Part shown: piece by piece, positions 1 to 5,138 of the stretch
How positions within the stretch are numbered: the stretch's first letter is position 1
Layout of the letters: each line of letters begins with the position of its first letter
Assembly: GCA_001805125.1 (NCBI GenBank)
Contig: MHEF01000033.1
Location: forward strand, 1 to 5,138
Direction of reading: 5' to 3'
Length of the DNA: 5,138 bases
From: Nitrospirae bacterium RBG_13_39_12
GTDB lineage: Bacteria; Nitrospirota; Thermodesulfovibrionia; Thermodesulfovibrionales; SM23-35
Notes under the pieces: model-generated
Seen by the model: the letters and a program-made list of their open reading frames with translations, nothing else
Database searches by the model: none
Told to the model about the DNA's origin: nothing
Made by a program: the position numbers and the translations under genes

Positions 1-5
1 CCTAA

Positions 6-143
6 ATGCCTTTTACACACCTATTGACCAGACTCCTACAATCATCTAATAACACTTATAAATATTTAGAATTGTTCAACCAAGTTATACATATTTACAT
101 ACATCTGTATCTGGATTCAGATTCTAAATTCTCAGATAAATGA
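6..143 (+). CDS. Possible 45-residue small ORF coupled to trpE
   Basis: An ATG at 6-8 opens a frame of 45 codons ending at TGA 141-143. That stop overlaps the ATG of the next gene (140-142) as ATGA, the usual arrangement for translational coupling. An in-frame TAA at 3-5 precedes the ATG, so the frame does not enter from the left. The predicted peptide begins MPFTHLLTRLL, is rich in Leu, Tyr, His and Ile, and ends in a polar stretch, SDSKFSDK. I recognise no family, signal peptide or convincing membrane helix. It has no Trp codon, so it is not a classic trp attenuation leader peptide. Only five bases lie upstream, so a ribosome binding site cannot be judged. It may be a real small protein, a leader, or chance in AT-rich intergenic DNA; chance is somewhat more likely. 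Confidence 0.25.
   Translation: MPFTHLLTRLLQSSNNTYKYLELFNQVIHIYIHLYLDSDSKFSDK
24..50 (+). promoter_or_regulatory. Weak sigma70-like promoter candidate for trpE
   Basis: TTGACC at 24-29 matches the -35 consensus at five of six bases. TCTAAT at 45-50 matches the -10 consensus at five of six, but the spacer is only 15 bases. Another A/T-rich -10-like hexamer, TATAAA at 57-62, has no good -35 at the right distance. In DNA this AT-rich such matches are common, so this is only the best visible candidate for a promoter upstream of the gene starting at 140. Confidence 0.2.
103..137 (+). repeat. Nested ATCTG/CAGAT inverted repeat before the trpE start
   Basis: ATCTG occurs at 103-107 and 109-113, and its reverse complement CAGAT occurs at 118-122 and 133-137. 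The inner pair forms a perfect 5-base stem with a four-base GATT loop, and the outer pair encloses it. The block ends two bases before the ATG at 140, where a Shine-Dalgarno site would be expected, and none is visible there. It could be a protein operator or a weak RNA hairpin affecting initiation. The arms are short, so chance is possible. Confidence 0.35.
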
Positions 144-1642
144 TTATGCTAACAAAATCTGACTTCTTAAAAAATGCAAACAATGGGAATATTCCGCCAC
201 TTTATGAAGAGATATCTTATTCATCTCCATGTCTAATCTATGAATCTTTAGCCTCTACAAATAGTTTCTTGCTGGAAAGTGTAAAAGGTCCGGATAAAAT
301 TGCAAGATACTCTTTTATAGGATTTAATCCTTGTTTAATATTTAAGACAAAAAATGGAGATATTGAAATTGAATCATCTGTTAAAACAACAGCATATACA
401 AATAAACCACTTACTATACTCAAGAAAATTGTTAAGTCATATAAACAAATTACATTTGAATGTCTACCTCCTTTTCAGGGAGGGATTGTTGGCATCTTTA
501 GCTATGATTTTGTCCAGTATCTTGAACGGTTACCAAGCTATGCTGTCGATGATCTTAATTTACCTGATGCACACTTTCTGATAATTAGTAGTTTGATTGC
601 TTTTGACCATCTCTATAAAAAATGCTGGATTATAGTCTGTCCGGGAGTAAAAGATTGTATAGAAAAAGAAGAAACAGGTAAAGCGGTGAATTGGTCAGAG
701 AAATACGATGAAGCAGAATATATTATGAAGAAAATAGCAAATAAAATTATGAGAGAATTTCGAAATTCTGTACAGCACTACAAATTAACCAGGATAAAAA
801 GATTATCGCGACATAGCCCAAAGATTGTTTATGAAATGAAAAAAAAAGACTATATGGATATTGTAAAAAAGACTAAAGAATATATAGCGGCAGGGGATAT
901 CTTCCAGGCAAACCTTTCGCAAAGGGTGTCAGCTCATATAGAAGGTAAAATCCCTTGGAACATCTACAAAATATTGAGTTCTATAAATCCATCCCCTTTC
1001 GCAGCATTTATTGATTTTGGGAGTTATCAAATAATTAGTTCTTCCCCTGAAAGATTGTTGAGAGTTAGAAACAGAATGATTGAAACCAGACCCATTGCAG
1101 GTACAAGACCTAGAGGAAAGAATGTAAGAGAAGACGAAATGATGCGTACAGAATTACTTTTAAATGAAAAGGAGAGGGCTGAACATATAATGTTGATAGA
1201 TCTTGAGAGGAATGATCTTGGAAGAGTTTCAAACTATGGTTCAGTTACAGTTGATGAACTTATGATCACAGAAGATTATTCACACGTAATCCATATAGTC
1301 TCAAACGTTATAGGGTGTCTTGCAGAAGGGAAAGACTGTTTCGATGCGATAAAGGCTGCATTCCCGGGCGGCACAATAACAGGTGTTCCAAAAGTAAGAT
1401 GTATGGAAATTATAGATGAACTCGAACCAGTAAAGAGAGGACCATATACCGGTTCAATCGGGTATATCAGCTTTTCAGGTAATATGGATTTAAACATAGT
1501 AATCAGGACTTTTGTAATAAAAGGTGGAATGGCATATGTTCAGGCTGGTGCAGGAATTGTAACTGATTCAGATCCTGAAAGGGAGTATTTTGAAACACTC
1601 AAAAAGGCAGAAGCCCTAATAAAAACATTAGGAATGGTTTAA
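140..1642 (+). CDS. trpE: Anthranilate synthase component I (TrpE), PabB possible
   Basis: This 500-residue protein is full length for the chorismate-binding family. TrpE turns chorismate into anthranilate in the cytoplasm, using ammonia supplied by the glutamine amidotransferase TrpG, as the first step of tryptophan synthesis. The N-terminal domain carries the LLES motif (44-47) of the tryptophan feedback pocket, followed by RYSFIG (56-61). The catalytic domain shows RPIAGTRPRG (317-326), the EKERAEH region (343-349), PGGTITGVPK (409-418), GPYTGSIGY (434-442) and QAGAGIV with DSDPEREYFET (468-486). Ala320 in PIAGT is the TrpE-type residue; many PabB proteins have Lys there. However, NPSPFAAF (283-290) differs from the usual TrpE NPSPYMF, where Tyr and Met help bind tryptophan, and looks PabB-like. 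No trpG or other trp gene is adjacent, and the next gene is convergent. No Shine-Dalgarno site favours either ATG (140 or 146); 140 is chosen for the ATGA overlap. The family call is certain and the TrpE call is likely. Confidence 0.8.
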   Translation: MIMLTKSDFLKNANNGNIPPLYEEISYSSPCLIYESLASTNSFLLESVKGPDKIARYSFIGFNPCLIFKTKNGDIEIESSVKTTAYTNKPLTILKKIVKSYKQITFECLPPFQGGIVGIFSYDFVQYLERLPSYAVDDLNLPDAHFLIISSLIAFDHLYKKCWIIVCPGVKDCIEKEETGKAVNWSEKYDEAEYIMKKIANKIMREFRNSVQHYKLTRIKRLSRHSPKIVYEMKKKDYMDIVKKTKEYIAAGDIFQANLSQRVSAHIEGKIPWNIYKILSSINPSPFAAFIDFGSYQIISSSPERLLRVRNRMIETRPIAGTRPRGKNVREDEMMRTELLLNEKERAEHIMLIDLERNDLGRVSNYGSVTVDELMITEDYSHVIHIVSNVIGCLAEGKDCFDAIKAAFPGGTITGVPKVRCMEIIDELEPVKRGPYTGSIGYISFSGNMDLNIVIRTFVIKGGMAYVQAGAGIVTDSDPEREYFETLKKAEALIKTLGMV

Positions 1643-1667
1643 GTTAAATCCATTAAGTTTGAATTCG

Positions 1668-2750
1668 CTATGAAAACCTGAACCAGCTTTTCTTTGTTTT
1701 GACGGTTTCAAAATTGTCTCTTATATTCCTTAACACAATATTTGCATCTCTTTGCTCTTTTATCAGTTCCTTAATTTCGACATGAATCTTTGACGCTGCA
1801 TTCTTTAATTCTTTCAGCGTCTGCGAGATATCATTGATGCCATTGATTACCATGTCAAGCTTTTCCTGTGGGATAAAAGGCACTTCTCTAATCTCTTTAA
1901 CTATAATTTCTCTGGGCATATCAATTTTATCTTCAACAACTGTTATAGTTGGTGCTTCTTTTATTGCTGGTATTTCGTATGTAGGCTGTTCTGTTTCGTA
2001 AGATTCGTACCTTAATGAATCCATTATCGGAACCTCGGTGCTTATTCCCTCAACAGATGATTCTGCAATATTTGCATCAACAAGCTCTTCTTCGGGTTCC
2101 ATCTCAGATATTTCAGCACTATCTGCTCCAACAATCTCCTCCTTGGATTTCATTTTAATTTTATGCCTTTCTGCGATACCCTTAAGCACAGTTTTGTTGA
2201 TAAGCTTGAATGTATCTTCAACACCTGTTCCATTAATAGCTATTGATTCAGTATATTTGTATTTATTATTTTCATTTAGATCCTTATTTAGTTCATCAAT
2301 AGACAAAATATTTGGAATATCCCTTTTATTATACTGGAATATAAGTGGTGTATCGTCAGGGTTTATGTTATTTTCAATTAGGTTCTCCCACATGTTTTTA
2401 AGGCTTTCTATGTTCTGTTCTCTCATTTCACGCTGTGAGTCAGCAACAAAAACAATTGCATCAGCCCCCCTTAATACGAGCTTTCTGGTTGCGTTATATC
2501 TGACCTGTCCAGGTACTGTATACAGTTGAAACCTTATAGAAAAATCCCTTAACTTTCCTAACTCTAAAGGGAGAAAGTCAAAGAATAGAGTCCTGTCAGC
2601 TTCTGTTGCAAGGGATAATAGCTTTCCTTTTGTGTCTGGAGCAAGTATAGAATGAAGATACTGTAAATTCGTTGTTTTTCCACTCAGTCCAGGGCCATAA
2701 TAAACTATTTTAATAGTAATTTCTTTTGTAGCGTAATTGAAAAGTGCCAT
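1668..2750 (-). CDS. mglA: MglA-family small GTPase with long C-terminal extension
   Basis: Residues 1-195 form a Ras-like GTPase closely resembling Myxococcus MglA, which switches between GTP and GDP states to set cell polarity for gliding and type IV pilus motility. Visible motifs are the P-loop GPGLSGKT (19-26), DRT (52-54) in the stretch before FFDFLP, TVPGQ (78-82) in place of the usual DxxGQ, NKRD (141-144) for guanine recognition, and AINGTGV (171-177) at the G5 position. Arg53 and Gln82, the catalytic residues of MglA, sit at the same numbers. Ordinary MglA ends near residue 195. Here an acidic linker (about 203-295) and a likely coiled coil (about 296-350) follow, ending in a basic-aromatic tail, KKSWFRFS. 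No MglB-type roadblock GAP is in the window. The ATG lies two bases after the cyclase stop with no clear ribosome binding site, so translation is probably coupled. It is the last visible gene of the operon. The GTPase family is certain; its cellular role is inferred. Confidence 0.9.
   Translation of the reverse strand: MALFNYATKEITIKIVYYGPGLSGKTTNLQYLHSILAPDTKGKLLSLATEADRTLFFDFLPLELGKLRDFSIRFQLYTVPGQVRYNATRKLVLRGADAIVFVADSQREMREQNIESLKNMWENLIENNINPDDTPLIFQYNKRDIPNILSIDELNKDLNENNKYKYTESIAINGTGVEDTFKLINKTVLKGIAERHKIKMKSKEEIVGADSAEISEMEPEEELVDANIAESSVEGISTEVPIMDSLRYESYETEQPTYEIPAIKEAPTITVVEDKIDMPREIIVKEIREVPFIPQEKLDMVINGINDISQTLKELKNAASKIHVEIKELIKEQRDANIVLRNIRDNFETVKTKKSWFRFS
1672..1700 (+). terminator. 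Candidate rho-independent terminator of trpE
   Basis: Bases 1672-1680 (GAAAACCTG) and 1684-1692 (CAGCTTTTC) pair in a 9-position stem with one C-C mismatch and a three-base AAC loop. TTTGTTTT follows at 1693-1700. It begins 30 bases after the trpE stop and reads correctly for plus-strand transcripts. It lies within the last codons of the opposing GTPase gene, covering its KKSWFRF tail. The stem is A/T-rich, so it would be a weak terminator. Confidence 0.35.
2055..2141 (-). repeat. Eroded tandem duplication in the GTPase linker
   Basis: Residues 204-215 (EEIVGADSAEIS, bases 2106-2141) and 221-232 (EELVDANIAESS, bases 2055-2090) of the MglA-like protein align without gaps. Seven of 12 residues and about 27 of 36 bases are identical, and the offset is 51 bases. 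This suggests an old in-frame duplication that lengthened the acidic linker. No neighbouring copy is obvious. Confidence 0.45.
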
Positions 2751-2752
2751 AG

Positions 2753-4147
2753 TTATACTATAGCATAAACAGCGTTTCTTGTTTGATACTTGACCTTGTA
2801 CATTGCTTCATCAGCAAGTCTGATCAAATCTTCTTTTGATTTTGCTGTTTCAGGATACGAAGCAACTCCGAAACTGGCAGTCATTTTGAGAGAGTATCCT
2901 TCTTTTTTAAGAAAAATGTTCTGCTCGACAGATTTTCTGATTCTCTCCGCAATTTGTGCTGCTGCATCAGGCGGTGTCTGTGGAAGAACAATAACAAACT
3001 CATCCCCCCCGTACCTTGCAACAATATCAACTGTTCTGAGGCTTTTAATAAGAAGCTGTCCTATTTCCACAAGAACTTTGCTCCCGACTAAATGCCCATA
3101 TTTGTCGTTTATATTTTTAAAATAATCGATATCCATGAATATAAGTGAAATTGAAGTACGATATCTCGTTGATCGCTGAATCTCCGTCTCAATAGTCCTG
3201 TTAAGGTATCGCGTATTGAATAGTTTTGTGAGGTCATCTGTTATGGCAAGTTCCGTCATTTTTTGATAAAGTGATGCCATCTCTATAGCGATTGCTGTCT
3301 GATCGACAAGCCTCATAAGAAGGTCAAGATCCTCTTTTGTAAAAGATTCTCCTGTAGTTTTATTAACCATCTCAAGAACGCCTAGAACATTTTCTTTACT
3401 TTTTATTGGAACACACATTAGAGATTTTGTTTTGAAGTGGATGGAGCTATCTATTTTGCCGAAAAAACGTTCATCCTTTGAGACATCTGGAACTACAATC
3501 GGTATTCCTTCCTGTGCAACCCAGCCAGCGATACCTTCTCCCATTTTCAACCTGAATTTTTGTATCTCTCTTCGCTTTTTACCTTCTGTCTTTTCAAATA
3601 CTAGATCTCCCGTTTCCTCGTCGACTAAGAGTATTGACCATGCTTCTGCTTTAGTCATTTCCTTTGCCTTTTTCATTATTTTAGTAAGGACATGGTTCAA
3701 TTCTAGGGAGGAAGTAAGGGTCTTGCTTACTTCTTCGTAAAATTCCAGTTCACGTTTTGCCAGTAAAAGATCATTTTTTAACTTTTTATTTTCGAAATAA
3801 ATTTCTATCTCCATTAATAACCTGTTGACAAAATATGAGAGTTCTTTAACTTTCGGAGAATAGAGAGGATATACGAACTGTTCCTTTATCCATGGCTTAA
3901 TACCCTTGATAGAATGGGTATCTGTGATAATAATCTTGGGAATTATTTTTGATAATTTTAAAAAATCTTTGAAGGAGGATTCGCTGTTTTGCTTTTTGTC
4001 TATAATAAGGAGATTGGCTTTTTCATTCAATCTTGGGAGGGCTGTTTCAAGAGATTTAAATTTACTGATAATATGACCACTCGCTACCAAAGCATCTTCA
4101 TAGTCGATTTTTAATGCACTGTTGCCTATCAAAAATATTTTAGGCAT
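2753..4147 (-). CDS. Receiver-like/GAF/GGDEF nucleotide cyclase, candidate Hypr enzyme
   Basis: This 464-residue cytoplasmic signalling protein has no membrane segment. Residues 1-115 look like a degenerate response-regulator receiver: Asp50 in LLIID fits the phosphoacceptor, but the acidic pair after strand 1 is missing (FLIGNS) and the conserved Lys-Pro near 93-98 is replaced (YPLYSP). A helical linker (115-145) leads to a GAF domain (about 147-292) with GEGIAGWV (203-210) and NK...F...D (262-273), resembling the cyclic-nucleotide GAF signature. The GGDEF domain (about 300-464) has metal-binding Asp339 in FMDIDYFK, Asn347, the GGDEF signature (380-384) and an RxxD product-inhibition site (371-374). 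The residue matching PleD D344, which reads guanine, is Ser356, as in Hypr enzymes that make 3',3'-cGAMP. The enzyme should therefore be active, with product c-di-GMP, cGAMP or a mixture. Its ATG overlaps the secA stop by 8 bases and its stop is 2 bases from the GTPase gene. The domain call is certain; the product is inferred. Confidence 0.93.
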   Translation of the reverse strand: MPKIFLIGNSALKIDYEDALVASGHIISKFKSLETALPRLNEKANLLIIDKKQNSESSFKDFLKLSKIIPKIIITDTHSIKGIKPWIKEQFVYPLYSPKVKELSYFVNRLLMEIEIYFENKKLKNDLLLAKRELEFYEEVSKTLTSSLELNHVLTKIMKKAKEMTKAEAWSILLVDEETGDLVFEKTEGKKRREIQKFRLKMGEGIAGWVAQEGIPIVVPDVSKDERFFGKIDSSIHFKTKSLMCVPIKSKENVLGVLEMVNKTTGESFTKEDLDLLMRLVDQTAIAIEMASLYQKMTELAITDDLTKLFNTRYLNRTIETEIQRSTRYRTSISLIFMDIDYFKNINDKYGHLVGSKVLVEIGQLLIKSLRTVDIVARYGGDEFVIVLPQTPPDAAAQIAERIRKSVEQNIFLKKEGYSLKMTASFGVASYPETAKSKEDLIRLADEAMYKVKYQTRNAVYAIV

Positions 4148-5138
4148 TCACACCACAACATTTCTTAAATTTTTTACCACTTCCACAAGGACACGGTTCA
4201 TTTCTGCCAACTTTTTTACCTCTTCTGACTGCCTGGACAGACGAAGAAGATTCACCTCTATTATAGTTTAACCGTGCTTGTCTTACAGGCTCTTTTCTAA
4301 GAGGTTCTTTTTTCTGGACTTGGATTTTAAAGATTCTGGTTACAATCTCATTTGTTATTCTGGATGTCATATCCGCAAACATATCAAACGCCTCTTTTTT
4401 GTATTCCACAAGGGGATCCCTTTGCCCATACCCCCTGAGACCAATGCCTTCCTTAAGATGATCCATTGTTAGTAAATGATCTTTCCACTGAGAGTCAATA
4501 ATTTGTAAAGTAATAACCTTCTCAATGTACCTCATTATATCACTTCCGGTCTCTGATTCCTTTTTTTCGAATGAAGTTTTTATTTCAGAAATCAATGTTT
4601 CCCTCATTGAATTTAGATCTGCAGGTTTAATATTCAACATAATAGAAAATATGCCAAAAATAGAATCCCTAAGCGCCTTAACATCCCATTCTTCTATATG
4701 CTTCTCTTCAGGGCAGTAAATAAAAAGTAATTCGTCAATAACTTCATCTATCATGTTTAAAACACGATCCTTGAGACTTTCGCCCTGAAGGATCTCTTTT
4801 CTGAAAGAATATATTTCTGATCTCTGTTTATTAATTACATCATCATATTCAAGAAGGTGTTTCCTTATGTCGAAGTTATGTGCCTCAACACGTTTTTGTG
4901 CATTCTCGATAGCCTTTGTTACCATCTTGTTTTCTATGGGCATATCTTCATCCATGCCAAGTCTTCCCATAAGCCCAGATATCCTGTCAGAGCCGAAAAT
5001 CCTCATCAAGTCATCCTCAAGTGAAAGATAGAATCTTGAAGAGCCAGGATCACCCTGTCTCCCGGAACGGCCTCTTAATTGGTTATCTATTCTTCTAGCT
5101 TCATGTCTCTCTGTGCCCAATATGTGAAGACCACCAAA
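4140..5138 (-). CDS. secA: Preprotein translocase ATPase SecA, C-terminal part
   Basis: SecA is the motor ATPase that drives unfolded preproteins through the SecYEG channel at the inner membrane. The window holds its last 332 residues. The frame is open to the right edge, where GGLHILGTERHE continues the conserved core, so roughly 490-550 N-terminal residues lie outside. Visible parts are helicase motif VI (RIDNQLRGRSGRQGDPG) with its arginines, LSLEDDLMRIF, the helical scaffold (NFDIRKHLLEYDDV, then WKDHLLTMDHL and LRGYGQRDPL), the intervening wing region, a basic and serine-rich linker, and a C-terminal zinc-binding SEC-C motif, CPCGSGKKFKKCC (bases 4155-4193), which in other SecA proteins binds SecB and phospholipid. 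The TTG at 5118-5120 is an internal Leu codon, not a start. The gene ends in GVNA, with its TAA at 4140-4142 just inside the cyclase gene. It looks intact and ordinary. The operon promoter is outside the window. Confidence 0.98.
   Translation of the reverse strand, partial: FGGLHILGTERHEARRIDNQLRGRSGRQGDPGSSRFYLSLEDDLMRIFGSDRISGLMGRLGMDEDMPIENKMVTKAIENAQKRVEAHNFDIRKHLLEYDDVINKQRSEIYSFRKEILQGESLKDRVLNMIDEVIDELLFIYCPEEKHIEEWDVKALRDSIFGIFSIMLNIKPADLNSMRETLISEIKTSFEKKESETGSDIMRYIEKVITLQIIDSQWKDHLLTMDHLKEGIGLRGYGQRDPLVEYKKEAFDMFADMTSRITNEIVTRIFKIQVQKKEPLRKEPVRQARLNYNRGESSSSVQAVRRGKKVGRNEPCPCGSGKKFKKCCGVNA

Noticed and set aside
1..37. A minus-strand GTG (about base 18-20) preceded by AGGAG, suggesting a divergent gene leaving the window.
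   Set aside because: The spacing of about 12 bases is long and only about six codons are visible, so there is nothing to test.
2..49. A frame open from the left edge to TAA 47-49, which could be the last 15 residues of an upstream gene (ending PIDQTPTII).
   Set aside because: Fifteen codons are too few to support a gene call and the sequence matches no family I know; it also conflicts with the small ORF at 6-143.
1..139. A GEMM-type cyclic dinucleotide riboswitch upstream of trpE, looked for because of the nearby cyclase.
   Set aside because: No conserved GEMM core or tetraloop-receptor pattern is present; only short ATCTG repeats are seen.
839..847. A run of nine A bases in trpE, a possible slippage site.
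   Set aside because: It encodes three Lys residues in a frame that stays intact on both sides, and no alternative product is evident.
1601..1616. A minus-strand GGGC-TTCT-GCCT hairpin followed by a T run, as a possible operon terminator inside trpE.
   Set aside because: The stem has only three Watson-Crick pairs plus a wobble and lies in conserved coding sequence; the T run encodes conserved Lys codons on the other strand.
2038..2529. A 163-codon plus-strand open frame antisense to the GTPase gene, with smaller ones at 2790-3125, 3432-3740 and elsewhere.
   Set aside because: They lie entirely inside genes with clear family motifs, show Ser/Leu/Ile-rich low-complexity translations and have no recognisable domains; they are shadows of the real frames.
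5118..5120. TTG as the start codon of a 326-residue protein.
   Set aside because: The frame continues upstream to the window edge with conserved SecA residues (GGLHI), so TTG is an internal Leu codon of a gene cut by the window.

Overview
The window is AT-rich, dense bacterial coding sequence: one gene on the plus strand (140-1642) facing three closely packed genes on the minus strand (5138 down to 1668). The SecA tail with a zinc motif, the Myxococcus-type MglA GTPase and the receiver-GAF-GGDEF protein suggest a Gram-negative, probably anaerobic lineage such as Nitrospirota or Desulfobacterota/Deltaproteobacteria. That placement is inferred from gene content and base composition; nothing here fixes the taxon. 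I see no tRNA, rRNA, CRISPR array, insertion sequence or riboswitch.

Left part: bases 1-139 hold no confident gene. They contain a 45-codon open frame that overlaps the next start codon as ATGA, a weak promoter-like pair, and a nested ATCTG/CAGAT inverted repeat just before the start. Bases 140-1642 encode a complete chorismate-utilising enzyme, best called anthranilate synthase component I (TrpE). It has no glutamine amidotransferase partner in the window, and some of its residues leave aminodeoxychorismate synthase (PabB) possible. Only 25 bases separate its stop from the stop of the opposing gene, and a hairpin followed by a T-rich run lies inside the end of that gene.

Right part, in transcription order: the C-terminal part of secA (its N-terminal half lies beyond the right edge), a 464-residue receiver-like/GAF/GGDEF nucleotide cyclase, and a 360-residue MglA-family small GTPase with a long acidic and coiled-coil C-terminal extension. 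The secA and cyclase genes overlap by 8 bases, and the cyclase and GTPase genes are 2 bases apart, so the three look like one translationally coupled operon.

The most interesting point is in the cyclase. The GGDEF and RxxD motifs are intact, but the Asp that recognises guanine in ordinary diguanylate cyclases (PleD D344) is Ser356 here. The same replacement marks the Hypr subgroup of GGDEF enzymes, which make 3',3'-cGAMP (cyclic AMP-GMP) in Geobacter and relatives. If this holds, the operon pairs a cGAMP-type signal synthase with a polarity or motility GTPase, which could mean second-messenger control of surface behaviour. This is inference from sequence and gene order.
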